A DNA stretch of 54,514 bases, from contig JALFVL010000003.1 of the NCBI GenBank assembly GCA_022787165.1, forward strand, positions 1 to 54,514. Direction: 5' to 3'. This DNA comes from Clostridiales bacterium (GTDB lineage Bacteria > Bacillota > Clostridia > Christensenellales > Aristaeellaceae). Positions 41,767-49,282 of the stretch are shown here, in pieces. Both the position numbers and the translations under genes were made by a program. Numbering within the stretch: the first letter of the stretch is position 1; every line of letters starts with the position of its first letter. Below the pieces are notes generated by a model. That model was not told the DNA's origin. It worked only from the letters and a program-made list of their open reading frames with translations, and did not search any database.

Positions 41767-41970
41767 CCGCCGAGCGGAAAAGCCCGCTATCAGAGAACGG
41801 TTAATTCGGTGTGCCGGTTGTGTAAAATTTGTGGAGGCATGATCACAGAACCTCCACTGGCGCTTCCAAAGAGCCTGTGGCCCGAAGGAGATTCCTCCGC
41901 CTGAGAATGCGCATCTTCCGATCGGCGCCTCTTCCGGTTTGCCCCGCGGCGGGGAGCTTTTCGGGCAAAG
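41767..41970. other. Gap without recognisable gene
   Basis: About 200 bp between the iron-type ABC promoter and the tRNA-Ala terminator. Short open frames exist but have no ribosome site or family resemblance; nothing could be assigned. Confidence 0.4.
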
Positions 41971-42003
41971 AAAAAACGCCAACCCCTGTATCAGGATTGG
42001 CGT
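41971..42003 (-). terminator. Terminator of tRNA-Ala copy 1
   Basis: On the minus strand ACGCCAATC pairs with GGTTGGCGT, followed by TTTTTT. It is homologous to the terminator of copy 2 (47411-47443); arms differ by a compensated C-G for T-A pair. Confidence 0.9.
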
Positions 42004-42010
42004 CTTATGA

Positions 42011-42086
42011 TGGTGGAGCATAGCGGATTCGAACCGCTGACCTCTACAATGCGAATGTAGCGCGCTACCAACTGTGCTAATGCCCC
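42011..42086 (-). tRNA. tRNA-Ala (anticodon CGC), copy 1
   Basis: 76 nt with encoded CCA. Acceptor GGGGCAT/ATGCTCC contains the G3-U70 pair that marks alanine tRNA; D arm GCAC...GCGC; anticodon stem CTACA/TGTAG with loop TTCGCAT (anticodon CGC, codon GCG); T arm AGCGG-TTCGAAT-CCGCT. Identical to the copy at 47328-47403 on the other strand. Confidence 0.95.
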
Positions 42087-42115
42087 GAGCACGATGAAGC
42101 TTTACAACAGAAAAG

Positions 42116-42144
42116 ATTATACCATATCGTCCCAGAAGATGCAA
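42116..42144 (-). promoter_or_regulatory. Promoter of tRNA-Ala copy 1
   Basis: TTGCAT (42139-42144) and TATAAT (42116-42121, with extended TGG) on the minus strand, 17-bp spacer, 30 bp before the tRNA. Confidence 0.8.
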
Positions 42145-42226
42145 CCCCTTTGCTCAATTTTTTTGCCGCCGGCTGCCCGGCCGTTGCTGGCACACGCCGC
42201 GCGCCCCTGTCCTCAGAGGCGGCGGG

Positions 42227-42880
42227 TTATCCGTGGCACAGGGCTTTCAGGGTGTCGATTGCGCCATGATGCTCGATCGACCGTGGCTCAAACCGGATAA
42301 AGGCAAATATGATTTGCATGACAATGCCCGAGCCGAACGTGCTGACAAGGGTGCCGATCCCGACAGGGCCGCCAAGCAGCCAGCCGATGAGCAGCGCCGT
42401 TCCCCAAAGCATGATCTGTACCGCGCCGATCGGAAATCTGCTCAGATGCTTGCCCAGGCCCACAAGAAGCGCGTCTCTTGGCCCGCAGCACTGCGCAGAA
42501 GACATGTAAATGCACTGTCCAATGGCCATGAGCGCAAGCCCTGCGATGATGATCAATATGCCGGCAAGCGTGCCGGTTGTTTGCGGAAACGGATCCATGT
42601 CGTTAAACAGCTGAACCGCATTGCCTGTAAGCAGGGCGTCAATGATTGTGCCAAAGCCGATTTTCTCGTTGATCAGGATGTCGATGAACAGAATGATCAG
42701 GCTGGTCATCGTCATGGAAAGGCCATAGTTGAGCGGCGTCTGAAAGGAAATGCCCATACCGAGACAATCCCAGGGCGCAAGACCCAGATTGGCGCGAATC
42801 GTCAGATGCACGCCCAGCGAGAAGATCAGCAGGCCGACGACAATTTTGACCCAACCCATGATGACGCGTTTTCGATTCAT
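42227..42880 (-). CDS. YczE/YitT-like integral membrane protein
   Basis: A 217-residue membrane protein with about six helices. It begins RKRVIMGWVKIVVGLLIFSLGVHLTIRANLGLAPWDCLGMG, the pattern of the YczE/YyaS/YitT family (loop with LGLAPWD), and has GPRDALLVGLGKHLS mid-protein. ATG 42880 follows GAGGAC. Function of the family is unclear; transport has been proposed. It lies downstream of the signal peptidase gene on the same strand with 135 bp between. Confidence 0.82.
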   Translation of the reverse strand: MNRKRVIMGWVKIVVGLLIFSLGVHLTIRANLGLAPWDCLGMGISFQTPLNYGLSMTMTSLIILFIDILINEKIGFGTIIDALLTGNAVQLFNDMDPFPQTTGTLAGILIIIAGLALMAIGQCIYMSSAQCCGPRDALLVGLGKHLSRFPIGAVQIMLWGTALLIGWLLGGPVGIGTLVSTFGSGIVMQIIFAFIRFEPRSIEHHGAIDTLKALCHG

Positions 42881-43015
42881 GTCATTTGTCCTCACAAAAC
42901 CCAATCGGTTGATCTTGCGGCCCCATGCCGTCATGGCGAAGCAAGATACAAGAGCAGCCACAGCAGGGCAGACTGCTGTGGCTGTTCAGCGCTTTACGCC
43001 CATTCGCCGGGGCTT

Positions 43016-43606
43016 TCACTCAATCCATTGCATCCGGGAGAACGGGAAGACCACGCAGCGGACATGGCCCTTGATCATGCTCCGCTTGAGCGGGCCGACC
43101 ATCGGGCTGCGGCTGTCCTTCGAATTGTTGCGGTTGTCGCCCATGACGAAGTAGCAGCCCTCCGGCACCGTGAGCGGGCCGAAATAGGTTTCGTTTTCGG
43201 TCATGTCAAAGTCCTGCGCGATCAGCTCGCCGTTGACATACAGTTCGCCGGCGCGCAGCTCAATCGTCTCGCCCGGCAGGCCGATGACGCGCTTGACGCG
43301 ATACATGCCATCGTCCGTATTCGGATAATCGCAAATCACGATGTCAAAGCGCTCGGGGTCGCCCAGCAGATAGTCAAATTTCGTGGCGATCATGAAATCG
43401 CTGTCCGTCAGGGTGTTGAGCATCGAGCTGCCGTCCACGCGGACGGGCTCAAAGATGAAGGTCCGCACCACGAAGGCCAGCGCCGCCGCGACAACGAACA
43501 CCATGATCCATTCAAAAATTTCCTGCTTCACGGATTTTTTGGGCTTGTCCTTTTTGCTCTTGCGGTCTGCCGCCCTGAGCTTCTCGTCCTTTTCGCTCTG
43601 CTCCAT
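43016..43606 (-). CDS. lepB: Signal peptidase I
   Basis: A 196-residue type I signal peptidase. A charged cytoplasmic head (KKDKPKKSVKQE) is followed by one membrane helix (IMVFVVAAALAFVVRTFIF), the catalytic serine in VDGSSMLNTL, the catalytic lysine in YRVKRVIGLPGETIEL, and box E FVMGDNRNNSKDSR. It cleaves signal peptides on the outer face of the membrane. ATG 43606 has GGAGG 10 bases upstream. Length is that of Gram-positive SipS-type enzymes. Confidence 0.94.
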   Translation of the reverse strand: MEQSEKDEKLRAADRKSKKDKPKKSVKQEIFEWIMVFVVAAALAFVVRTFIFEPVRVDGSSMLNTLTDSDFMIATKFDYLLGDPERFDIVICDYPNTDDGMYRVKRVIGLPGETIELRAGELYVNGELIAQDFDMTENETYFGPLTVPEGCYFVMGDNRNNSKDSRSPMVGPLKRSMIKGHVRCVVFPFSRMQWIE

Positions 43607-43725
43607 GGGAGCTGCGCCTCCTTTTCGTTCCATCCCGTGCATGATGCCGGTTCTGCGCTCCGCCCGTTCGCGCCGCCCCGTCAGTTCATCCTGAGCGCAG
43701 CCTGCCGGGCCGTGCATCGTCGCCG

Positions 43726-43947
43726 TCAGTCGTCCGTCTCGTTGGTTCCGCGAATGGGCTCGGCCGAATGGCCGACGATCTTCTTCATCCGCTTGACAAA
43801 ATCCGCCCGGTCCATCATGACGATGCGCCCGCAGAGCGAGCAGCGGATTTTGATGTCAGCGCCCACGCGGATGATCGTCCAGCGGTCGCTGCCGCAGGGA
43901 TGCGTCTTGCGCATCTGCACAATGTCGCCCAAGGCCAGCTCTTGCAA
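43726..43947 (-). CDS. DUF951 family protein
   Basis: A 73-residue protein starting at TTG 43947, 8 bases after GGAGG. Sequence ALGDIVQMRKTHPCGSDRWTIIRVGAD then IRCSLCGRIVMMDRADFVKRM is the DUF951 pattern (KxHPCG, CxxCGR), which suggests a small zinc or nucleic-acid-binding fold. The GC-rich upstream frame has no alternative start with a ribosome site. It is upstream of lepB on the same strand; function unknown. Confidence 0.85.
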   Translation of the reverse strand: MQELALGDIVQMRKTHPCGSDRWTIIRVGADIKIRCSLCGRIVMMDRADFVKRMKKIVGHSAEPIRGTNETDD

Positions 43948-44022
43948 GGCTGCCGCCTCCTTTTCAGCATAAAGCCCGCAGCCCGGCGGCAGCGCGCCGG
44001 CGGGCAACGCGGGTGTCCTCTC

Positions 44023-44051
44023 ATTATACCAGCAGATGGCGTCGTTTTCAA
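44023..44051 (-). promoter_or_regulatory. Promoter of the DUF951 gene
   Basis: TTGAAA (44046-44051) and TATAAT (44023-44028, extended TGG) on the minus strand with a 17-bp spacer. Confidence 0.8.
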
Positions 44052-44151
44052 CCCAAAGAAGGGAGGCCTGCCCGGGGAACCTTCTCAAGCAGATTATAGA
44101 CGCGCCACAGCGGATTGTCAACTATATTTTGCATTTTCAACAATTTATTTG

Positions 44152-44838
44152 TCATGTCGGGTCGATCCTGTGGATTCTCTCGCGCAGCCGCATCATTTTC
44201 TCATCCGTATTGTGGATGATCTCGGCGCATTCGCGCAGCTCACGCATGATCTCCTCGGCGTCCTCGACCTTTTTCTTGTATTGCATGTCGTGGTCAAGCG
44301 TCGCCCAGAAGTCCATCGCGATTGTGCGGATCTGGATCTCGCAGCGGACAGGGCGCACCTCGTCGGAGAAAAAGACCGGAATCTCCACGATCATGTGGTA
44401 GCTGCGGTAGCCGTTGTCCTTGGGGCTCTTGATGTAGTCCTTGACCGTGATGATGCGCACGTCGGTCTGCCGCGCAAGCATGCGGGCGATCTCGTAGATG
44501 TCGTCGATGTATGCGCAAAGGACGCGGATGCCGGCGATATCGGAGAGGTGCGCGGTCATGTTTTCGACCGTCACCTCGTAGCCCAGCCGCTTGAGCTTGC
44601 GGGCGATGGAGGAGGGCTTTTTGAGCCGGCTCTCGATAAATTCGATGGGGTTGCGGCGATAGCGCACGGCCAGGTCCTCGGAGAGCACCTCCAGCTTGGT
44701 GCGCATCTCCAGAATCGCGCAATGATAGCGCATCATTGTCTGCTGATAGAGGGCTTCCTGCGCGAAGACATGCTCGCTGTCTGAGGGGACGATGTCCGTG
44801 TCAATCGCCGTAGGGCCTCGCAATTCGTTGTTTCTCAT
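44152..44838 (-). CDS. relQ: Small alarmone synthetase, RelQ/YjbM-like
   Basis: A 228-residue (p)ppGpp synthetase without hydrolase or regulatory domains. The RelA/SpoT synthetase core includes RLKKPSSIARKLKR near residue 71, DIAGIRVLCAYIDDIYEIA near 100, KDYIKSPKDNGYRSYHMIV near 134 and EIQIRTIAMDFWATLDHDMQYKK near 165, covering GTP and ATP contacts. ATG 44838 is used; an in-frame GTG at 44850 is possible, and both have only weak ribosome sites. Full length for RelQ. It has its own promoter. Confidence 0.9.
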   Translation of the reverse strand: MRNNELRGPTAIDTDIVPSDSEHVFAQEALYQQTMMRYHCAILEMRTKLEVLSEDLAVRYRRNPIEFIESRLKKPSSIARKLKRLGYEVTVENMTAHLSDIAGIRVLCAYIDDIYEIARMLARQTDVRIITVKDYIKSPKDNGYRSYHMIVEIPVFFSDEVRPVRCEIQIRTIAMDFWATLDHDMQYKKKVEDAEEIMRELRECAEIIHNTDEKMMRLRERIHRIDPT

Positions 44839-44903
44839 GATTGATTCCACTGCCTCGTTGCCGCCGGGAAAAGCATCCGACGGGGCATATATTGATAGAA
44901 TAA

Positions 44904-44932
44904 ATTATAGCATATCTCCATCCCGATGTCTA
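44904..44932 (-). promoter_or_regulatory. Promoter of relQ
   Basis: TAGACA (44927-44932) and TATAAT (44904-44909, extended TGC) on the minus strand, 17-bp spacer. Confidence 0.8.
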
Positions 44933-44981
44933 TGCGCATTTTGTTGGGGTCATTTCCGGAAATCGCCGGACGGATTTTTTC

Positions 44982-45010
44982 TTGCCATATCGGGCAAGAT
45001 GGTGTATGAT
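44982..45010 (+). promoter_or_regulatory. Promoter of the DUF1858 gene
   Basis: TTGCCA (44982-44987) and TATGAT (45005-45010) with a 17-bp spacer; back to back with the relQ promoter. Confidence 0.65.
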
Positions 45011-45072
45011 AGGAGCGTATCACAGCCATCAAGGGACGAATCCCCCTGCGGATTCGGGAAAGAAGGGTTTTC

Positions 45073-45276
45073 ATGATTACTTCTGATATGTCCATCGCCT
45101 CCGTCATGCGGCTCGATCCCGAGGTTGCGCCCGTGTTCCTTTCCTACGGGATGCATTGCCTCTACTGCCCGCATGCCTCCGCCGAGTCCATCGCAGAGGC
45201 CAGCCTCGTGCATGGCGTTGACGCCGACGCGCTTGTCAAGGCGCTCAACGAATACTTTGATTCCAAGAAGAAGTGA
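45073..45276 (+). CDS. DUF1858 domain protein
   Basis: A 67-residue protein: MITSDMSIASVMRLDPEV, then APVFLSYGMHCLYCPHASAESIAEAS and VKALNEYF. This is the DUF1858 fold, with the conserved GMHCxxCP cysteine pair, common in anaerobes and often linked to redox or hybrid-cluster functions. AGAAGGG precedes the ATG. It has its own promoter and terminator, so it is monocistronic. Confidence 0.88.
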   Translation: MITSDMSIASVMRLDPEVAPVFLSYGMHCLYCPHASAESIAEASLVHGVDADALVKALNEYFDSKKK

Positions 45277-45302
45277 GTCCGGGCACGGGCGTTTTTCCGG
45301 CG

Positions 45303-45330
45303 AAACCTCCCAATTTTTTGGGAGGTTTTC
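45303..45330 (+). terminator. Terminator of the DUF1858 gene
   Basis: AAACCTCCCAA pairs with TTGGGAGGTTT, 4-base loop, then TCCTTTT. The A-rich 5' arm makes it usable in both directions. Confidence 0.9.
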
Positions 45331-45333
45331 CTT

Positions 45334-45362
45334 TTGAGCGCGGCGAGGCAATCTGATATAAT
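45334..45362 (+). promoter_or_regulatory. Promoter of the 79-residue protein gene
   Basis: TTGAGC (45334-45339) and TATAAT (45357-45362) with a 17-bp spacer, directly after the preceding terminator. Confidence 0.7.
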
Positions 45363-45454
45363 TATATATACAACAGGCGGCGTCGGGAGCATCCTCCCTG
45401 CGCCGCTTCATCACAGGCGGCCGCCGGGGCGGCAGCCAGGAAGGAGGCGAGACC

Positions 45455-45694
45455 ATGAAACGCATTCAGGCAGCTTGCATCTGTCAGACGCTGCACTTCA
45501 TGCTCAAGGAGGACATCCCCCACGACGAGGCTGTCGCGCTCGTCGGGCATGAGGTCACGCGCTACAAGGAATCGCTAAGCAGGAACCGGGTCAAGCACAA
45601 GATCCTCGAGGAAACCGTTCAGCCGGACGGCTCCGTCATCATCCGGATCATCAAGCAGTACAACCAGAGCCCCGTCGGCGATTATCTCAACTGA
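45455..45694 (+). CDS. Small conserved-looking hypothetical protein
   Basis: A 79-residue soluble protein with helical N-terminus (MKRIQAACICQTLHFMLKEDIPHDEAVAL) and a beta-rich end (DGSVIIRIIKQYNQSPVGDYL). I do not recognise the family. AAGGAGGCGAG gives a strong ribosome site and the promoter at 45334-45362 is good, so it is very likely expressed. carD follows 85 bp later on the same strand without a clear terminator between, so the two may share a message. Confidence 0.75.
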   Translation: MKRIQAACICQTLHFMLKEDIPHDEAVALVGHEVTRYKESLSRNRVKHKILEETVQPDGSVIIRIIKQYNQSPVGDYLN

Positions 45695-45778
45695 TTTCCT
45701 CAGGCGGTGCGGCAGAGGCCTTGCGCTCTGCCCGCGCTTTTTTTGCTCCAATCAATTGAGTCAAAGAGAGGTTTGCTC

Positions 45779-46282
45779 ATGTTTGGCATCGGCGATACCG
45801 TCATGCATCCGTCCGAGGGTGTCTGCAACGTGGAGGACATCCGCACCATCCAGTTCTCCGGCGCGCAGCCCCGCCCCTATTACGTGCTTCATCCGACGAT
45901 GGAGAAGGGCTCCTCGACGGTCTACATGCCTACCGACCGCGGGGACACCGTGCTGCGCCGTCTGCTCTCCCGGCAGGATATCCTCGACCTGATTCATCGC
46001 AGCAGCGAGTATGCCGGCATCTGGGTGGAAGACAGCCGCCTGCGCAAGGACGCCTTCTCCAAAATCCTCTCCGAGGGCAACTACGCCAGGATCATCCGCA
46101 TGATTCTGGAGCTGCACGAGGAGCGCAACCGCCGCCTTGCGGAGGGGAAGAAGCCCTGCGCCTCCGACGAGGCGCTGCTCGCGCAGGCGGAGCGCATCGT
46201 CCACCAGGAGTTTTCCTACGTCCTGCATCTGTCGCTGGAGGATACCGTCGCGTTCATCTGCCGAGAGCTTCAGGCACAGTAA
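45779..46282 (+). CDS. carD: CarD family transcriptional regulator
   Basis: A 167-residue protein. The N-terminal Tudor-like RNA-polymerase-interaction domain reads MFGIGDTVMHPSEGVCNVEDI then PYYVLHPTMEKGSSTVYMPTD; the helical C-terminal half (about 65-165; RRLLSRQDILDLIHRSSEY) would contact DNA at the -10 edge. GAGAGG precedes the ATG at 45779. Clostridial CarD proteins stabilise open complexes at many promoters. Followed by a strong terminator. Confidence 0.9.
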   Translation: MFGIGDTVMHPSEGVCNVEDIRTIQFSGAQPRPYYVLHPTMEKGSSTVYMPTDRGDTVLRRLLSRQDILDLIHRSSEYAGIWVEDSRLRKDAFSKILSEGNYARIIRMILELHEERNRRLAEGKKPCASDEALLAQAERIVHQEFSYVLHLSLEDTVAFICRELQAQ

Positions 46283-46294
46283 GCCGGTTTTTTC

Positions 46295-46328
46295 CATCCG
46301 GAGCATCCGATGCTCCGGATGTTTTCTT
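46295..46328 (+). terminator. Terminator of carD
   Basis: CATCCGGAGCATC and GATGCTCCGGATG form a near-perfect 13-bp stem with almost no loop, followed by TTTTCTTT. Confidence 0.85.
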
Positions 46329-46413
46329 TGCCTCCGGGGGGCTGTTAACAAAGCGTTTCAGCCGTCGGGCGCGTTCCGCCTGTCCGCGGCCCCCTGCCTG
46401 TCCCTGAAAACGC

Positions 46414-46442
46414 TTGCTCTTCCTCGGCGGACATGCTATAAT
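46414..46442 (+). promoter_or_regulatory. Promoter of the DUF554 gene
   Basis: TTGCTC (46414-46419) and TATAAT (46437-46442, extended TGC) with a 17-bp spacer. Confidence 0.75.
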
Positions 46443-46520
46443 AGCTCCGTTTCCGTCGCGGAACGATTCTTCGCGCACCTGACGAATTGTCAAGGCTGCG
46501 CCGCGCAAAAGAGGGGTATC

Positions 46521-47240
46521 ATGATCGGATTGGGCACCATCATCAACGCCGCGTGCGTGCTGCTGGGCGGCGCGCTCGGCTTCTTCTTCGGCAAAGCGCT
46601 CAAGGCGCGCTATCAGGACATCATGGTCAAGGCCTGCGGCCTGAGCACCGTGTTCATCGGCGCTGCCGGCGCATTCCAGCACATGCTCGTGCCGCAGGAT
46701 GGCGGTTTGGAAACGACCGGCTCCATGCTGCTGGTGATCACGCTCTGCCTGGGCGGGTTGCTCGGCGAGATTGCCGACATCGAGGGCCACATCGAGCAAT
46801 TTGGTCAGTGGCTCAAGGTCAAGAGCCGCAGCGAGCGCGACCCGCACTTCATCGAGGGCTTCACCTCGGCCTCCTTCACCATCTGCATCGGCGCGATGGC
46901 GATCATTGGCCCGATGAACGACGCGATCTACCATGACTACACGCTGCTGGTGACCAAGGGCATCCTTGACGCGATCATCGTCATGGCGCTGACCTCCTCG
47001 CTGGGCAAGGGCGCGGTCTTCTCCGTGATTCCGCTCGTGCTCTGGCAGGGGGCGATGACCGTGCTAGCCCGGCTGATCATGCCGCTGATGACCGACACCG
47101 CGCTGACCAACCTCTCTCTGGTGGGCAATGTGCTGATCTTCTGTGTGGGCATCAATCTGCTCTTTGGCAAGAAGGTCAGGGTAGCCAACTATCTGCCCGC
47201 GCTTGTGCTCGCTGTTGCGGCCGCTTTTCTGCCGGTTTGA
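46521..47240 (+). CDS. DUF554 family membrane protein
   Basis: A 239-residue protein with about seven helices. It begins MIGLGTIINAACVLLGGALGFFFGK, contains HFIEGFTSASFTICIGAMAIIGPMNDA near 105 and VGNVLIFCVGINLLFG near 205, all typical of DUF554 (YdfK/YqgA-like). GAGGGG precedes the ATG at 46521 by 6 bases. Function unknown, possibly transport. Monocistronic by promoter placement; a tRNA gene follows. Confidence 0.88.
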   Translation: MIGLGTIINAACVLLGGALGFFFGKALKARYQDIMVKACGLSTVFIGAAGAFQHMLVPQDGGLETTGSMLLVITLCLGGLLGEIADIEGHIEQFGQWLKVKSRSERDPHFIEGFTSASFTICIGAMAIIGPMNDAIYHDYTLLVTKGILDAIIVMALTSSLGKGAVFSVIPLVLWQGAMTVLARLIMPLMTDTALTNLSLVGNVLIFCVGINLLFGKKVRVANYLPALVLAVAAAFLPV

Positions 47241-47260
47241 AGAAAATTTGCATTTAGGCC

Positions 47261-47288
47261 TTGCATTTTAAAAAAAAAGTGGTATAAT
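47261..47288 (+). promoter_or_regulatory. Promoter of tRNA-Ala copy 2
   Basis: TTGCAT (47261-47266) and TATAAT (47283-47288) with a 16-bp A-rich spacer. The hexamers equal those of copy 1, but the spacers differ. Confidence 0.75.
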
Positions 47289-47323
47289 GATTTTCGCTTG
47301 AGGGTTTTCCGCAAGCGAAAATC
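47289..47323 (+). repeat. Perfect 12-bp inverted repeat between promoter and tRNA-Ala copy 2
   Basis: GATTTTCGCTTG and CAAGCGAAAATC flank an 11-base loop, starting right after the -10 box and ending 4 bases before the tRNA. It has no counterpart before copy 1. It may be an operator or a processing hairpin. Confidence 0.75.
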
Positions 47324-47327
47324 ATAC

Positions 47328-47403
47328 GGGGCATTAGCACAGTTGGTAGCGCGCTACATTCGCATTGTAGAGGTCAGCGGTTCGAATCCGCTATGCTCCA
47401 CCA
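47328..47403 (+). tRNA. tRNA-Ala (anticodon CGC), copy 2
   Basis: 76 nt with encoded CCA, identical to the copy at 42011-42086: G3-U70 alanine identity pair, anticodon CGC in loop TTCGCAT. Accessory, more AT-rich DNA begins shortly after its 3' end and terminator, so it may be an integration site. Confidence 0.95.
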
Positions 47404-47410
47404 TAAAAGG

Positions 47411-47443
47411 ACGCTAATCTTGATACAAAGGTTAGCGTTTTTT
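47411..47443 (+). terminator. Terminator of tRNA-Ala copy 2
   Basis: ACGCTAATC pairs with GGTTAGCGT, then TTTTTTC. Loop and flank (TGATACA, TTTTTTCTTTGCCCG) match the copy 1 terminator. Confidence 0.9.
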
Positions 47444-47485
47444 CTTTGCCCGGAAAGCCTTGCGCCGCAGGGCGCTTTCAATTTG

Positions 47486-47579
47486 CTGGGTGCATGGAAA
47501 GAGCTTTCCCCTTATTCTTTGGGTGCAAAAGGCGTCTTATGTTGATTTCCCCCTGTTTCACTCTTCCGGTTGGGTGCAT
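47486..47579 (+). repeat. Three TGGGTGCA repeats beyond the tRNA
   Basis: TGGGTGCA occurs at about 47487, 47519 and 47571, and again at 52170 just ahead of the truncated mobC; the last intergenic copy and the 52-kb copy both precede a GGGGGTAT block. The 200 bp here hold no gene. Such short repeats fit an oriT or attachment region of a mobile element (inference). Confidence 0.5.
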
Positions 47580-47604
47580 GATAAAACGGCTACTGGTTGT
47601 CTAA

Positions 47605-47847
47605 CTACCGGCGGGGGTATATAATGCTGAATCCACGAAATAACTCGATAGGAGGAATTGCTTCATACAGACAGTATGTAGCGATACCATACATAATATT
47701 TTGAATATCGTATCTGGATGATTGTCCTTGGTATATACGCAGCAATGCTCTGTAAGATATGTCCAATCGTGATGCCAATGCTTTTTTAGAAGCGAATCGA
47801 TGTTCCAGCAAATAGTCCAGCATATGCACGGTAAGTCTGCTTTCCAT
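47605..47847 (-). CDS. Small helix-turn-helix protein
   Basis: An 80-residue protein with a probable HTH: LDYLLEHRFASKKALASRLDISYRALLRIYQG. The rest (IQNIMYGIATYCLYEAIPPIELFRG) is helical. ATG 47847 is 9 bases after AGGAGG. Base composition is more AT-rich than the core genome. It is the last gene of a minus-strand group with MATE and LysR; likely a small regulator of a mobile island (inference). Confidence 0.6.
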   Translation of the reverse strand: MESRLTVHMLDYLLEHRFASKKALASRLDISYRALLRIYQGQSSRYDIQNIMYGIATYCLYEAIPPIELFRGFSIIYPRR

Positions 47848-47993
47848 ACAATAACGCCTCCTCATTTCGTATTTCCGATTACTCCGTATTGTACAAAAGA
47901 TGGTTCATGCAAGACAGTATGTTGCCAAGGCGGGTAGATGCCTCTCTGAATCAGAAAGATGAACTCATTGTGCTTTCAGAACAATTACCCACT

Positions 47994-48341
47994 CTATTCA
48001 TCGAAGGTCTTGAAGCCGAACATTCGCCGCATGATCAGTTCGCCGTCCTTGACCGGTACATTCAGCGCCCTGAACGCATAGGTTTCCGGCTGGTCGGATT
48101 CTGTTTTACGAGGGAGAAAGTCAGTTTTATCCTTGGAAACGGCGCAGAGGGAGAAGGATTTGATACTTTGACGCAATTCCTGAATCACGGACGCCATACG
48201 GTCCTCTTCGATCAGAATCCGGTATACTGCCGCGCGCCTGTTTTGTGAGACGAGAATGTTATCTTTGAAATGGATGCGGGACAGGACTTCCTGCGCTGTG
48301 AGAAAATCCTTCTTTCCAACCATGATTTCGAGGGTTGTCAT
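47994..48341 (-). CDS. Hypothetical protein coupled to LysR
   Basis: A 115-residue soluble protein I do not recognise (begins MTTLEIMVGKKDFLTAQEVL, contains VSQNRRAAVYRILIEEDRMASVIQELRQ). Its ATG follows the LysR stop by 2 bases, and there is no Shine-Dalgarno, so translation would depend on coupling. An overlapping open frame exists on the plus strand (47889-48248), but it has no operon context; the minus-strand reading is preferred. Confidence 0.45.
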   Translation of the reverse strand: MTTLEIMVGKKDFLTAQEVLSRIHFKDNILVSQNRRAAVYRILIEEDRMASVIQELRQSIKSFSLCAVSKDKTDFLPRKTESDQPETYAFRALNVPVKDGELIMRRMFGFKTFDE

Positions 48342-48343
48342 TT

Positions 48344-49261
48344 CTAGAAAAGCCCGGTGGGATCAAAATTTGTTCTCTGGGTCTCGTTGTAACAGCGCAT
48401 GATTTCTTTCAGGAGACCCGGATGGTCAAAGTCGGGCGCGTAGACAAGATTGGTTTCCATCATCATGGGAATGGTTTCAATGGGCAGCGCGACGAGCTTC
48501 CGCTTGCTGATTTCATCCATGCATGCGCTGCGAGCGAGCACGGAGACGCCGAAATCCCGACGGATTAGATCCTTGATGGTGGCAACGCTGTCCATTTCCA
48601 GAACCACGTTGAATTCATTCAAGCTCATGCCACTGCATTCCAGCGCAGAAACAAACAGCTTGCGCGTGGTGGATGTGGGAAGGCGCAGAATCAAGCGTTC
48701 CTTTTTCAGATCGGAAATGGTCACAGAATTCTTCTTTGCCAGACGGTGGTCCGGAGACGTGATCAACACGAGGTTATCTGTGTCCAGCATCAGATAATTC
48801 AGACTGGGATCGGGCTTTTTGCCGTCGATGATGGCAAGGTCGATTTCATAGTTTTTCAGCATGCCGCAGAGCTTGTCCGCTGTGCCGGTGATTACCTTGA
48901 CGGTCACATTTTCGTGGCGCTGGACATAGCGCGCAAGCGCTTCTGCTATCGCGTTGCTTTCGGCGGTATGGGTGATGCCTACGGTCAGAGAGGCGATCTG
49001 CAATTTCTCGTTCGTCAGCTCTCCCTTCATGTTTTCCTGAAGAGCCATCATCCGTTTGGCGTATTTTACGACAATTTCGCCTTCGTGGGTCAATTTGACC
49101 GCATTATTGACGCGATCAAAGATGCGAACGCCAAGCTCCTGTTCCAGCGCGCGCACATGCTGGCTGACCGCCGGTTGGGTAAGTGAGAGCTGCTCCGCTG
49201 CACGGGTAAAGTTTCCCGTTGCCTTGACGGCCAGCAGGGAGTACAATTTTGGATCGAGCAT
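48344..49261 (-). CDS. LysR-family transcriptional regulator next to a MATE exporter
   Basis: A 305-residue regulator. The HTH (residues 1-60) reads LYSLLAVKATGNFTRAAEQLSLTQPAVSQHVRALEQELG; the effector domain (about 90-290) includes LTVGITHTAESNAIAEAL, VKVITGTADKLCGML and FGVSVLARSAC. GAGGAGG lies before the ATG. It is 21 bp downstream of the MATE gene on the same strand, an unusual placement as LysR regulators are mostly divergent. It may control MATE by binding the palindrome at 50744-50757 (inference). Confidence 0.88.
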   Translation of the reverse strand: MLDPKLYSLLAVKATGNFTRAAEQLSLTQPAVSQHVRALEQELGVRIFDRVNNAVKLTHEGEIVVKYAKRMMALQENMKGELTNEKLQIASLTVGITHTAESNAIAEALARYVQRHENVTVKVITGTADKLCGMLKNYEIDLAIIDGKKPDPSLNYLMLDTDNLVLITSPDHRLAKKNSVTISDLKKERLILRLPTSTTRKLFVSALECSGMSLNEFNVVLEMDSVATIKDLIRRDFGVSVLARSACMDEISKRKLVALPIETIPMMMETNLVYAPDFDHPGLLKEIMRCYNETQRTNFDPTGLF

Positions 49262-49282
49262 TTTACAGCCTCCTCTCGAGAA

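Noticed and set aside
47889..48248. A 119-codon plus-strand gene opposite the LysR-coupled ORF
   Set aside because: It has no ribosome site, promoter or operon context, while the minus-strand frame is coupled to lysR.
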